From Alteromonas antoniana (GTDB lineage Bacteria; Pseudomonadota; Gammaproteobacteria; Enterobacterales; Alteromonadaceae), in NCBI RefSeq assembly GCF_019249295.1, contig NZ_JAESDH010000026.1, positions 1-64,000 of the forward strand: 64,000 bases of DNA, given 5' to 3'. Made by a program: the position numbers and the translations under genes. Of this stretch, positions 8,364 to 18,567 are shown piece by piece; within the stretch, counting starts at the first letter, position 1; every line of letters starts with the position of its first letter. The notes below the pieces were generated by a model that was not told where the DNA came from, searched no databases, and saw only the letters and a list, made by a program, of their open reading frames with translations.

Positions 8364-9552
8364 TAGCATCTCCCAACTCTGCCATGGTCTCGACTTTTTG
8401 CTTCAGCCTCTGCTTATTTTCATTTAGTGTTAATAAAATTTCTCCAACTTCACGTTTTCTGCGATCATCTAAACAGTTAACTTCTAAACTTTGAATACTA
8501 TAGAATAATGAAATGCACCAATCTCTAATCAAGAGCGAGCTAGTCGTCATAACTCTCGAACTTGCCCTTTCATTGAAAAGAGAAAACAAAGGAAACAAAC
8601 TTGTAATCTCTATATCTTTAGATCTAAATCTTGAAAAATCATCTAAATTATTTTTATAAGAAAAACGAGATGTTTCAAAACTTACAAACGCATCAATTAA
8701 GACTTTCGGATCTAAGTCACAACCCGATTTCATATACATTTCAGAGATAAAAAGAATCCAGGAGAAAAATGAAGCTTTTGTTATGTGTACTGAAACGTCC
8801 TCTTTTGACAACTTCTCTTTCACTTCAGATAGAGTCTCTAGAGAAAACACAACAGCGGCTACGGTTTGCTCATCGAACAATTCATCTCTTCTATATTTTT
8901 CGTAAAGCTCCGAGTCTGATACCTTTGCTCTTACTCCGCCTTTTTCCAAGTACATGCATAACCGTGCAAAAAGGTCATCATGCGCCAGCCTAGTGTTTGA
9001 AAATCCGATAAATTTAGAATCAAGACCAAAGGTGTCCAATCTTGCCGATAATGACTTTATCTGTTTCCTTGTCTTGCCAACTTGAGCATTTCTTTTTTCA
9101 GCTGCAGTCAAATTTAATGATTGATTTAGTCTATTGAAGAGTTCACCCGTCTCTCCTGGCAGATAGTCATAAACTTCCAATATTCTAATAGAGTAGAATT
9201 CTACACTTCTTTTTATGCTGTCAGGTAATTCACTATATAGTAACCCATCTAGTTTAGAAACTTTTTCATCTATCGGCTCGAAATTGCCTGATACAGGGAA
9301 TTCATTATTGAAAAATCCTTGAATAGCTCTTAACCTTTGTTGGCCATCTAAAACTTCATGAAAATACTTATCTTGCCTAATCACGTGAATAGGAGGTATT
9401 TGCCACCCCCTTAAAATTGAGTCTATAAGTTTTTTTCTTTTTGAAACTGCCCAAACATCACCTCTTTGAAAGTCTGGTTGTAAATCAATTACATTCTTAT
9501 TAATTCTGCTTACAACCGTTCCAAGATCGGGCTCTGAAATATTTATCTTCAC
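8356..9552 (-). CDS. DUF262 domain protein coupled to dptH
   Basis: The N-terminal half is a DUF262 (ParB/GmrSD-N-like) domain: the family-like stretch LQPDFQRGDVW at about residues 24-34 and the nucleotidase-type DGQQR motif at about 69-73, counted from the GTG start. No C-terminal HNH (DUF1524) motif is visible, so it resembles a stand-alone sensor or NTPase rather than full GmrSD or SspE. The longest frame begins at TTG 9579, but GTG 9552 has GGAG five bases upstream and overlaps the dptH stop as GTGA, typical coupling. DUF262 proteins act in modification-dependent restriction and in PT-sensing defence (SspE). A PT-dependent role here is inferred from the operon. Confidence 0.8.
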   Translation of the reverse strand: MKINISEPDLGTVVSRINKNVIDLQPDFQRGDVWAVSKRKKLIDSILRGWQIPPIHVIRQDKYFHEVLDGQQRLRAIQGFFNNEFPVSGNFEPIDEKVSKLDGLLYSELPDSIKRSVEFYSIRILEVYDYLPGETGELFNRLNQSLNLTAAEKRNAQVGKTRKQIKSLSARLDTFGLDSKFIGFSNTRLAHDDLFARLCMYLEKGGVRAKVSDSELYEKYRRDELFDEQTVAAVVFSLETLSEVKEKLSKEDVSVHITKASFFSWILFISEMYMKSGCDLDPKVLIDAFVSFETSRFSYKNNLDDFSRFRSKDIEITSLFPLFSLFNERASSRVMTTSSLLIRDWCISLFYSIQSLEVNCLDDRRKREVGEILLTLNENKQRLKQKVETMAELGDANG

Positions 9553-12500
9553 ATCAACTCCACTAAATTCAATTCCCAAAAAGCCTTATCTTTAATTTTT
9601 GTTATTTTCTTATTACCATCAATATATAAACTATGGTGCTTTTCTAATTCTCTTATCGACTTCATAAGATATTCTTGGTCAGCCTTATCATCTTTATTAA
9701 AAAGTGACTTAATATCCTGGTTTTTTATTTGAGAAACACGATGAACAATCCAGCTTAAAATGTAAGTTGAGTAATCATTGTCGCCTGTTTTGAAATGAGT
9801 AATATCTTGAGTGGATAGGATCACGCCAACACCATATTCACGCCCTTCCTTGAGAATTTTCCGCAAACTTGGGAAGTTTTGAGACATGAAGTTGTCAGCC
9901 TCATCCACCAATATCAGTTTAGTTACTTGCCTAAAGTCGCCATTAACTTCCGGCTTTCCTTGCTTCTGCATTTGCGAGTAGAAAAGGTCTAGTGTTAGCG
10001 CCACAACTAAACTCTGAATTTCGCCAGGGTACCCTGCTAATTCTACTACTGTGACTCCATCGACAAGCTCATATAGACTAGTGCATTTATTCACGTCAGT
10101 TTCGAATACTTCTAGTTCATACAAACTTTCTAGTGCTGCATACAGTGAATCTTCAGCAGGGTCGCTGTCCAAGAATAATGCCCACACATCAGCGAGGGTC
10201 GGAGCGGGCTTAGTCCAAGTTGAAGGATCTGCTTTGCTTATGCCTGCTAAATCGTAAGCCTGAGAAATTAGCTGCCTTAACCTTAACTGTTGCTTTTGTC
10301 CCAAGTTAAAAGCTTTTCCCATTGTCTCTGAAAAACCACGAGCAGTGTGTACTGGCAGCATTGGTGTAGAGCCAAAAAGGCTGAGCGGATTATATGGAAG
10401 CCTAAATAAGTTATACTTTTTACCGTTTGTAGCATTAAGGAACTCATCATCTACATAGTCTGACTTGTAATCGAAAATGAGAATTCCAATAGACTTACTA
10501 TCAACATTGTTGTGTTGGTTACGATAAAGTTGAGTAACAACAGACTTAGTGCATTGAGTTTTCCCCGTCCCCATCGTGCCGATAATGCCTGAATTTGTGT
10601 TCATAAACTTAGCAGTATTAGTAGGCTCCCAAAGAACAGGCTGCTCATCTTGAACATCGTGACCGATAAGTACTTTTAGGTTTTCCTTTATTGGGGGCGT
10701 TTCCATGGGAACGTTTTCTGCCGACGACTCTGGTGGCACATCATCTTCATAACCGATGTCTGGTTCTCTAACTTCGTTATTCCTGTCGTTAGGAAATTCG
10801 AGCTGCTTACCAATGAGCAAGGTCGTATTTCCTAATATGTATTCACTACTTACGTGACAAAGCTTTGCAGGTTGTAATTCGAAAAGCTCTAGTAAAGGCG
10901 TTTTAATAAATTTGGATAAGTAGCTAATAGGTAATTCTATTTTTAGAATATTTTTTTTCAGCTCAAATGCCGGCTCAAAAAAAGTGTCATTCTCGACATG
11001 TGAAACCAGGAAGCCTGAAGGATAATCAGCAATGTCCGCAATGTCGTATTGACCCTGTAGCCACCATTCTCTTCGGTTAAGAAGCTCATCGAAATAGTTA
11101 TCGCTATAGAGGTTGTACAACTTGTACTTATCGATTTGCATTAAAATCTGTCGAATAAACAGGCCGCGATAAAGCTGTGCAGCGAGACTATCGCCTTTTA
11201 ATATATCCTCTTCCAAATATCTTTTGAGCTCTTTTGCTTGTTCAACGCCTTTACTGTGAGTTTGCTTTTTGCCAGTTTTCACTTCTAAAGGCAGAAGCAC
11301 TATTGCGTCGTTTTTGAATCCCACGAACAAGACATCATCGGATATAGCCCCTTTGATTGTTCCTGCAATATTACTCTTGGAGAAGTCACTTTCGGACATC
11401 TTCAATCCAATATTCCCTGCGACCCTAAGCATCTCAGCCACAGAAAGCGGAACCCAGCTGATATCCGAGCGATGAAGTAAGCAATTTACAAACTTATACG
11501 CTCCAATAATGCCTCGCTTCTCTTTGCGTTCGTTGTCGTTAGCGGTGATCATTTTAAGTAACCATTCACCATTAAACGCATTAAACTCTTCTATTACCCC
11601 GCCTTGGTCACGCTCTAATACTTTTTTATAGAGATTAGACTCTTCTGTAACCGTTATAGCGTCGTAATTCACTGAGTTCGTGTAGTTATCCGAGTAGTGA
11701 ATCAGCACAACATTTTTATCACTATCGAAGAAGTCTAATGTGACCTTCGGGTCAATAATCGTTGTCCAAATAGAGCTTTCATAGGCACATTTGAGAAGCT
11801 GTCTGAACTTACCACTCACAACTAGTGCAGTAGATTTAGAACGTGAGTATTGCTCGTCAGATTTGCGGGCAGGTTTGATCAGTCCGTTTAAACGCTCTGC
11901 TATTTGAAGGTGCGGCTTGTCGTCAAGTTCAATTCCCTTGAGACCAAATGCCGTAGAGTAGCTATCCTCTTCACTTGAAGACGCCTCACCTGCCATTAAA
12001 CCGTCGGCTACTACCCCACTGAGTTCTTCATTAACATTACGGTCGCGTGATTGAACTTTATCGTTGTTTTTAAAAAATGAGATATGCGCATACTGATGCG
12101 GTTTGTACATACCGTTTTCGAGCTTCTCATTTTTGAATTTACTATAAGTTAATCGCGTTCGCAGTATGTCTATGACTGCATCAGCGATATCTTTATCGTT
12201 ACCTTTATTTAACCCATATTCAGCTTTAATTTGATCATAGCTAGCTGTATCTGAAAATTTATCGAATTCGCAGTACTCAATTTCATCATCGTAAAGGTTT
12301 ACGTGGATTCGACAGGACTTATCTTTGTTTCTTTTAATGAAATCGACTAAACCAAGAAATACTTCGCGGTTTTTTCCGTTGTTAATCGAATTGACAATAA
12401 TCTGTGAACTTTCTCCATTTTCAAATAAGCTGGAAAAAGCATCACGAAATTCGGTCACTTTGTCTCTGACGAGCTTCTGCACATAATCGTAGCTAGTTTC

Positions 12501-14648
12501 CTGGTGAGGCACTAACTTTAACCACATAGGGTTGTCAGTTTCATACTGGCAAAACGCAAACTCGCTATTTGGTTCATAGATAAAAGGGAGTAAGCCCTGC
12601 GCATTAAGCCTGGACAGAGTGATTTTGGGTAGCGTTTTAAAACTTGCTGATTCATCCGCTACCACTTTTTCAGCTAAGTACAAATGATAAGCCAAAACCA
12701 TTGGATGAAATGGCGTTAAGTACTCTACATTATTAAAATTAGCGAAGCCTATATTCACCAGTCTTTTTTGCGCTTTCGTCAGCAAAGTATCGTACTCAAT
12801 ACTTCTTAACGCGTTGTTGTATGCTGCGACAACTTTACTAACCAAATCCCGGTAGTCGTTCCCCCACCCGCTCAAACTTGGCAGTGTTTTATTATTAGCT
12901 AGGTAAGCAAAGTACGTCGCGTAGCAAGAAACTAGCTGAGGGTAATCAGAAGCGATATCATTGATGAAAAAGCTTTCTGTATCTGACGTGGCTTTAAAAA
13001 GTAGCTCTTCATCGACAATCTGGCGTTCCCATTGGAGTAAGGTCAACCGCTTACCTTTGGGTGCAATTTCATGGTTATCGAGTTGAATCTTTGTTTTTCT
13101 ATTGTTCAATATAGCGAAATAACCATCGCTAAAAAGTTTTGAAAAACGTTCTTGATTAAAAATCAGGGGAAGGCTGATAACGTCTGTAGCGACTGCGCCT
13201 TCGATGTTTATTTTTAGTTGGGTCTCAGTGCCCTTGATTAGGAATTCAACGCTGTCTGATTCAGCGGCCAACTTCTCAAAGTCGATAACGCCCACGTTGT
13301 CTTTCTCAAATACCTGGCCATTTTCTTGTACTTCTTCTTCAGTGCCAAACTCAGCTATCTGCAGCGTATTATCATCTGTTTGAACAGTTACCTGTTGACG
13401 TTTTGGATTAATAAGAAAGCCATTTTGAATAGCATCTATGTAAAACTCACCTTCACGCAGGACCAACACCTTGAACTGGTGGGTCTCAGCAGATTTCTCT
13501 CGCTTGACTCGAAAAGTAAAATAAACAGAGGAACCCAGATAACTACCTTTGACCGAAACCCGGCTGCGCTTGCCTCCCGTATTGTCAGGTGGTGAGAAGA
13601 TAACATCAGGCTGGTTGGTGATCATGATGCTACATTCTTTTTTATCTACCTTTCCGCCCAAGAAGCTGAACTCTATTTCAAAAGTATTCTTATCTTCTGG
13701 TAATAAGTAGATAAGATTCTTAGTACGTCGACCAGCTTTAGTTTCAGCCTGTGACCTTACATACAAAGTGCCTTCCGAAATATGCTCTTTCTCAAGTTCA
13801 AGAAGATTTTCTCTATTCTTTTGTTGCTCCTGCTCACAAGCACTGAATTCTAATGAATATTTCCATGCCTCAGGGTCTTCTTCACTAAAGTGTTCATTAA
13901 CAAACTTAGGACTGAAATCTTCTTCTCCCAGCTTGTCTACTAAGCTGGTGGGAAAGTTGTGAGTGATATAGTCAAGCTTCTCAAACAGCTCTTTGTTTTT
14001 TTCTAATCTTGCGGCTATTTGCTTTGGGGCATCCCAATCTTTTAGAGCCGGGTCATTGAGTAACCCTATCTCATGGAAGCTAATTTCACCATCGTCCACT
14101 AGCGCGCGATAAAGCTCCTCAAAGCCAAACATCGTAGCACCGTCATCTTCTATTTGTTCAAATCGGTGATCGAGCAAACACTGAGATACCAGCTTATTTT
14201 CGTTAGTTGGATCTAGCTCGCTTTCTAACGCTTCTTTTATTTTGCTTGGGTGCCATACCCAACCTGGCTGTGCAACGTTTTCTGCAGAGTTGATCAGCGT
14301 ATCTAACATAGAATTATGGATAATAAGAAGGCAGCTATCCTTCACTTCCTTCTGCTGTGAAGCTACTACATCGCGAATATGAGATATGAAGTTTTCACCA
14401 AATCCTTTGCCGATTTCCTCACTGTGCAAGACAAGGAGTACCTTAAAATCACCGGCTTGAACGTAAGGTATATCCACGTCTTTTATATTCAAGCTTCCAT
14501 TGCTGATTGCACATAGTGATTTGAATAGCTTTTCACTGTTATCTTTATCTGGAGACTGAAACTGATAACGATAGCCGTTATAGAAATGCTCAGCGGCCCA
14601 ACTTACTAATTTTTCGGCAAGAAAATCTTCAAACTGTTTTTCTGACAT
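9549..14648 (-). CDS. dptH: DptH/DndH, helicase-nuclease of PT-dependent restriction
   Basis: DptH works with DptF and DptG to restrict DNA lacking phosphorothioates. At about 1,700 residues it is a large multidomain protein. A putative PD-(D/E)xK nuclease core (FKNDAIVLLPLEVKTGKK) lies near residues 1115-1135. A HerA/FtsK-like ATPase fills the C-terminal quarter, with Walker A GTMGTGKTQ near 1363 and Walker B LILVDEADNF near 1586. The N-terminal half has no motif I can name. GTG 14669 and ATG 14657 are possible starts, but ATG 14648 lies 9 nt after GGGG and begins with MSEKQFED, so it is preferred. The start overlaps the dptG end and the stop overlaps the DUF262 gene. Confidence 0.92.
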   Translation of the reverse strand: MSEKQFEDFLAEKLVSWAAEHFYNGYRYQFQSPDKDNSEKLFKSLCAISNGSLNIKDVDIPYVQAGDFKVLLVLHSEEIGKGFGENFISHIRDVVASQQKEVKDSCLLIIHNSMLDTLINSAENVAQPGWVWHPSKIKEALESELDPTNENKLVSQCLLDHRFEQIEDDGATMFGFEELYRALVDDGEISFHEIGLLNDPALKDWDAPKQIAARLEKNKELFEKLDYITHNFPTSLVDKLGEEDFSPKFVNEHFSEEDPEAWKYSLEFSACEQEQQKNRENLLELEKEHISEGTLYVRSQAETKAGRRTKNLIYLLPEDKNTFEIEFSFLGGKVDKKECSIMITNQPDVIFSPPDNTGGKRSRVSVKGSYLGSSVYFTFRVKREKSAETHQFKVLVLREGEFYIDAIQNGFLINPKRQQVTVQTDDNTLQIAEFGTEEEVQENGQVFEKDNVGVIDFEKLAAESDSVEFLIKGTETQLKINIEGAVATDVISLPLIFNQERFSKLFSDGYFAILNNRKTKIQLDNHEIAPKGKRLTLLQWERQIVDEELLFKATSDTESFFINDIASDYPQLVSCYATYFAYLANNKTLPSLSGWGNDYRDLVSKVVAAYNNALRSIEYDTLLTKAQKRLVNIGFANFNNVEYLTPFHPMVLAYHLYLAEKVVADESASFKTLPKITLSRLNAQGLLPFIYEPNSEFAFCQYETDNPMWLKLVPHQETSYDYVQKLVRDKVTEFRDAFSSLFENGESSQIIVNSINNGKNREVFLGLVDFIKRNKDKSCRIHVNLYDDEIEYCEFDKFSDTASYDQIKAEYGLNKGNDKDIADAVIDILRTRLTYSKFKNEKLENGMYKPHQYAHISFFKNNDKVQSRDRNVNEELSGVVADGLMAGEASSSEEDSYSTAFGLKGIELDDKPHLQIAERLNGLIKPARKSDEQYSRSKSTALVVSGKFRQLLKCAYESSIWTTIIDPKVTLDFFDSDKNVVLIHYSDNYTNSVNYDAITVTEESNLYKKVLERDQGGVIEEFNAFNGEWLLKMITANDNERKEKRGIIGAYKFVNCLLHRSDISWVPLSVAEMLRVAGNIGLKMSESDFSKSNIAGTIKGAISDDVLFVGFKNDAIVLLPLEVKTGKKQTHSKGVEQAKELKRYLEEDILKGDSLAAQLYRGLFIRQILMQIDKYKLYNLYSDNYFDELLNRREWWLQGQYDIADIADYPSGFLVSHVENDTFFEPAFELKKNILKIELPISYLSKFIKTPLLELFELQPAKLCHVSSEYILGNTTLLIGKQLEFPNDRNNEVREPDIGYEDDVPPESSAENVPMETPPIKENLKVLIGHDVQDEQPVLWEPTNTAKFMNTNSGIIGTMGTGKTQCTKSVVTQLYRNQHNNVDSKSIGILIFDYKSDYVDDEFLNATNGKKYNLFRLPYNPLSLFGSTPMLPVHTARGFSETMGKAFNLGQKQQLRLRQLISQAYDLAGISKADPSTWTKPAPTLADVWALFLDSDPAEDSLYAALESLYELEVFETDVNKCTSLYELVDGVTVVELAGYPGEIQSLVVALTLDLFYSQMQKQGKPEVNGDFRQVTKLILVDEADNFMSQNFPSLRKILKEGREYGVGVILSTQDITHFKTGDNDYSTYILSWIVHRVSQIKNQDIKSLFNKDDKADQEYLMKSIRELEKHHSLYIDGNKKITKIKDKAFWELNLVELM

Positions 14649-15951
14649 AAACTGCATCCCCGCTGTCACTCATTCGCTCAACATTCCCTATTCGCTCATA
14701 GAAATTCACCAAGAGCTTTTGCGTCTGTTTGTCAAAGTTAACCCCCCTTGCCTCAAACCTGGTTATCAATTCGTGTAACCTCAGCCTTTCATCCTTACCA
14801 ATAGCTAGATTTGTCAGCAATAAAATATAATCTTGATTAAAAACCAAAACGCGACCCGCTCTACCGCGGTTTTGAATAAAGTGACCACATAGCTCAGACT
14901 CTATTGCTCTACAGTAGTGAATATTTATCTCATGACGAGACTCACCACGCTTAAACTGGTCGTGAGACAGCCGCAATAAATTGGAAAGCGCATCTAGCTC
15001 ATCTGAACACTCTTCAATATTGGTTTTTAACTGACGATCATTTTTAAACTCTTGTGCGTAATCACTCAGCAAGGGCGTTGAACCTGTGTCTTTAATGCAT
15101 TGAGCGACTTTCCAAATCGGCTCTTTTCTAGAGCCAGCGTCTTGTAGACTTTCGTTCATCGCAAGATAAGGAAACACTTTAGAGAAATTATTTGCCAATT
15201 GGCGATAACCAAAGCTTTTTACGAAAGTACGTTCATCTGAGGCTTTTTCGGTATCGAGAATAAAAAAACAAGGCTTGGGAGAAGGCTCTCCCCCTTTCCA
15301 TTCATCGATATTAAGAGTTAATTGTGCAGTGTAGAGAAAGGCATATAACTTCAAAAAATCAGTTACAGTATCTAAGAAGTAGTTTGGCCTGGATGCCAGA
15401 AACTCTAGGTCTTGAGTAAAATTTGCTGATAAGAACGGAAGGTATGGACTCTCTTTCGCCGCTTCAGTGATAGTTCCTGCACTCTGACCGCTTTGAACGA
15501 AGTTAGTGAACACCTGGACTATTTCATTCTCCAAGAAGTTTAAACTTAATTCAGGAGAGTTAGTTAAGTGAAAGTCTTGAAGCAAGTTAAGAAACAAGTC
15601 ACCTAACCTTTTATTGGCTGAACTTCCTTTAAGTTCTTGTGCTTTAAAGAGGAGCAATTCTGGACTTATTTTGTAAAGCTCGTCTCCGTTGAAGTACATG
15701 CTTTCTATATGATGCCAGAACTCTTTTTCATCCAGCTTTGATTCAAATGCACTTTTACATTTGCCTTTAAACTCATCCACTTGATTTAGCGGTACGCTCT
15801 TTCTATAAGCGAACTTTACGAAGTGACCTAAAACTACATCCCAATCAAATATACCTTTTCTATCCTTTGTATTGATTGGAAAAAACGACGTGAGTTTATT
15901 ATTTTGCGGCTTGAGCTCTGCTTTGAGTCTGAACATCCTATTAAATCCCAC
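14629..15951 (-). CDS. dptG: DptG/DndG, component of PT-dependent restriction
   Basis: DptG is the middle component of the DptFGH restriction complex and has no catalytic motif of its own. The call rests on the position between dptF and dptH, the 440-residue length and the family style; no diagnostic motif is visible. The listed GTG start overlaps the dptF stop by 11 nt. ATG 15936, five codons in, is an equally plausible start with GGGA upstream. The 3' end overlaps the start of dptH, so the three genes are probably translated as a coupled set with fixed ratios. Confidence 0.85.
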   Translation of the reverse strand: MGFNRMFRLKAELKPQNNKLTSFFPINTKDRKGIFDWDVVLGHFVKFAYRKSVPLNQVDEFKGKCKSAFESKLDEKEFWHHIESMYFNGDELYKISPELLLFKAQELKGSSANKRLGDLFLNLLQDFHLTNSPELSLNFLENEIVQVFTNFVQSGQSAGTITEAAKESPYLPFLSANFTQDLEFLASRPNYFLDTVTDFLKLYAFLYTAQLTLNIDEWKGGEPSPKPCFFILDTEKASDERTFVKSFGYRQLANNFSKVFPYLAMNESLQDAGSRKEPIWKVAQCIKDTGSTPLLSDYAQEFKNDRQLKTNIEECSDELDALSNLLRLSHDQFKRGESRHEINIHYCRAIESELCGHFIQNRGRAGRVLVFNQDYILLLTNLAIGKDERLRLHELITRFEARGVNFDKQTQKLLVNFYERIGNVERMSDSGDAVYVRKTV

Positions 15952-17527
15952 TTACTTCAATCTCATCACCATCAAACTTGAGACTCATATTCTGATTTCC
16001 TTTCACAATAAGAAGCTTATTTTTCTTACTCGCGATCTGCGCTATGTGATCCGCGACCTCGTCCAAAAGCACTATTGTATTTTTATCGTGCTTGTTTGGC
16101 CTGTAGCCATTTATGATGCGCTTCATCATAGTCAAGAGGTTAATATTCACTGGAATATCGACTTGCTTTCCCTCTACAGACATAAAAGCAGTAAAGAATG
16201 AGGAGCTTTTAACAGCCGAAGCTTGAATGGCATCGAAGTCAGGCTCCATCTCAATTTCACTCATGATTTGGTAGTCATTATGTATTGAGATGAGGTACTT
16301 ACCTTTTGCAACAGATCTAGCGTTTCTATTAACGTAAGCGTGTATTGATGCAAAAATAGTATCTTTATAAAGTGATTTGAGTAGTCTTCTATCTTCCTTA
16401 TCACCCGAAAAATTGCTGTGAAGGTTCCAAGCTTTAGCGTATTGATCGAGTAAAGGCTCTTCAAAATCAGCTTTGAAGTCTTGATGATAGTTGTTTCCTA
16501 TTTCGGCATTATTCAGGAGGTAAAATAACCTTAGATATGCGTGGGGATTTTTAGATCTCCTTATCCCATATTCAGCTGACATCAGTGTTGCAAACTCGTC
16601 AAATCGCTCATCAGAAAGGCCAAGGCTGGTTCCAAGGATGAATTTGTCTATATTTTCAGTGCGAATATCCGCAGGGTTAAATTCCGTTATTTTCGAGAGG
16701 ATCTCGTTGTCCGATTGACTAAACATATTGTCAAAAAGATAACCGTCAGGAGATAGCAGGTTGTGAATAAAATCAAGTAATGTTCTTGCAGTTAAAAACT
16801 GGTCCTTTATTAACCTAGCTTTAAATAATACATCTATAATCCGGTCTTGAACTTCAGGTAAAGAAAGCAACTGGTAGTTAGCAATAAGCTTCTTGTTACC
16901 ATCGTGACTAGCTTTTTCTATATCAAAATATTGTCGAATTAAATTGTTTTCTTGCTGAGTCAAACGGACTAGCACAGCTTTAACAAAATCAGATGAATGC
17001 CCGGTTTTAGTTAGTTGAAATTTGGGATAATCTTCAAAATTTAGGAATACTAGCCCTGGAGATGAGTACTTACTGTCTAGGTACTTTTTAATTGCGTTGC
17101 AAACAGCTGTGTTAGCTCCTTCTTCGGCATAGTTTCCCATCATGCCTACGTTGATACCTACAACTAACGCTTTATTGCTATTTTCGTACTCTACAAATAC
17201 CTCATCCAGTGTAGTAATTGCTGTAGAATCAGGGTTAAAGCTATGAGTTGCATCAAGGTGGAACTTAGCTTTGTTTGCGAATTTCTCACCAAACTGAGTA
17301 AGAATTTCAGACTTCCCGTCACCACTGCTTCCACACAGAAAAATGATTTTTTTGTCACCAGGGGAGAGGGATGTTAACTGCTTTTCAAAATCTCTCTGGA
17401 TCTCAGTCTCGATGTACAAATACTTTTTTACTGCATCCAACTGTTCAGATATTGAATCCTCTCGCTCTGTAGAAACTGCGTATGGAGAAGATTTTGACAA
17501 TACGCTCAGTACATCCAAAAGCCGCAT
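15941..17527 (-). CDS. dptF: DptF/DndF, ATPase of PT-dependent restriction
   Basis: DptF is a P-loop ATPase needed with DptG and DptH for restriction of unmodified DNA. The Walker A motif CGSSGDGKSE is at about residues 64-73. A further acidic motif IVLLDEVAD lies near the C-terminus. The protein has 528 residues. It is the first gene of dptF-dptG-dptH-DUF262-OLD, all overlapping. AGGG lies 8 nt upstream of ATG 17527. A possible promoter (-35 TTGAGT at 17566-17571, -10 TAAAAT at 17544-17549) would put the start site inside the Shine-Dalgarno sequence, so transcription may instead begin at or before the HNH gene, 69 bp upstream. Confidence 0.9.
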   Translation of the reverse strand: MRLLDVLSVLSKSSPYAVSTEREDSISEQLDAVKKYLYIETEIQRDFEKQLTSLSPGDKKIIFLCGSSGDGKSEILTQFGEKFANKAKFHLDATHSFNPDSTAITTLDEVFVEYENSNKALVVGINVGMMGNYAEEGANTAVCNAIKKYLDSKYSSPGLVFLNFEDYPKFQLTKTGHSSDFVKAVLVRLTQQENNLIRQYFDIEKASHDGNKKLIANYQLLSLPEVQDRIIDVLFKARLIKDQFLTARTLLDFIHNLLSPDGYLFDNMFSQSDNEILSKITEFNPADIRTENIDKFILGTSLGLSDERFDEFATLMSAEYGIRRSKNPHAYLRLFYLLNNAEIGNNYHQDFKADFEEPLLDQYAKAWNLHSNFSGDKEDRRLLKSLYKDTIFASIHAYVNRNARSVAKGKYLISIHNDYQIMSEIEMEPDFDAIQASAVKSSSFFTAFMSVEGKQVDIPVNINLLTMMKRIINGYRPNKHDKNTIVLLDEVADHIAQIASKKNKLLIVKGNQNMSLKFDGDEIEVSGI

Positions 17528-17596
17528 CTAAATTTCCCTGTAAATTTTACTTTTAGTAGCTTAACACTCAAATAGCTTAAAAAATAAGCCCTATCG

Positions 17597-18376
17597 TTAT
17601 GTTTTTACATACAAAGTATATAATTTTGCTAAAGCATCGTTAATAGTTAGTTGTTTATCAGCGTTCATTAACTTACGTACTGTTCGAATTACAAACTTTG
17701 AGTTCTGAGTATGCTTCTTTGAAAATTCTATACAAAGTTTCTTAAGCTGTTTTTCAAACTCTTCATTCTCAAGCATATCGTGAAACGATTTGATAGCTTT
17801 CTCAAACGATCTCCCGTTTTGGTAATAGAGTTCTCTCAGCTTATGCTTTGGAATTCTAGATGTTTCGCTTGCGTGATCTAGCGCTGTTTTGAAGTCTAGA
17901 AATTCACGTTCATAGACACTTATTTTTTTTGTTTCACTGGGGCCCACTCGGTTCACTTCACCATCGACTTCATAATCAAAGCCTTTAAAGTTTAGTCGCT
18001 CTGTAGCCTCTTCCCCCAAACTTAAGCCGCCTTTGAGACTAGACTGAAAGTTTTCGTCCATTTCTTCCAGCTCTGAAAGCTTCCACATTTCGTACACTCT
18101 AATAGCTTTGGCGTATTTTTTTGCTATTGCGTGCTTTGCAGCATCAATGCGCTCTGCAAGGTTGGAGCCTCTTTGAAATTTGACCATATCAAAGCACTCG
18201 TTACATGCTGGTACTTTAATAAAGTCTGCTACGCTCCTCGAGTTGGTGTATTCATGTATGAAGCTAATTGGTGGAATGTAGTCTTGTGCCGTTGCATCGC
18301 AGCCACAATAAAAGCAGGTGTTGAAATTTGCTGAATGTATTGCTCGTAAAGGCTTGAAGTATTTGTCGTAATCCAT
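17597..18376 (-). CDS. HNH-type zinc protein upstream of dptFGH
   Basis: A 259-residue protein with the zinc scaffold of HNH endonucleases: CFYCG, then DYIPPIS, then VPACNEC, all in the N-terminal third. In typical HNH enzymes the middle motif begins DH, and the His is the general base. Here that place reads DY, so catalysis by the usual mechanism is doubtful. The C-terminal two thirds are helical and charged, with no recognised domain. The longest frame starts at 18436, but ATG 18376 is preceded by a strong GGGAGGT, 8 nt away, so that start is used. It lies between tRNA-Arg and dptF on the same strand as dptFGH and may be part of that unit. Confidence 0.65.
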   Translation of the reverse strand: MDYDKYFKPLRAIHSANFNTCFYCGCDATAQDYIPPISFIHEYTNSRSVADFIKVPACNECFDMVKFQRGSNLAERIDAAKHAIAKKYAKAIRVYEMWKLSELEEMDENFQSSLKGGLSLGEEATERLNFKGFDYEVDGEVNRVGPSETKKISVYEREFLDFKTALDHASETSRIPKHKLRELYYQNGRSFEKAIKSFHDMLENEEFEKQLKKLCIEFSKKHTQNSKFVIRTVRKLMNADKQLTINDALAKLYTLYVKT

Positions 18377-18567
18377 GACATTGGACCTCCCTTTTGCATT
18401 AAAATATATTGTTAATCTCAATTGCAATCGTTCCAATGATAGTGGCGGGAGACTTGAATTGCGAATCTATCTACCGCAGCTAAATATCGAAAGGTTTATA
18501 AAACATTCGTGCTAGATAGTTTATGAAAAGAAGTAGGGGCTTCACTTCGAAGTACCACAACAGATAA

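Noticed and set aside
17544-17571. Promoter-like TTGAGT-N16-TAAAAT before dptF
   Set aside because: The start site would fall in the Shine-Dalgarno sequence of dptF; not listed as a feature, though leaderless transcription is possible.
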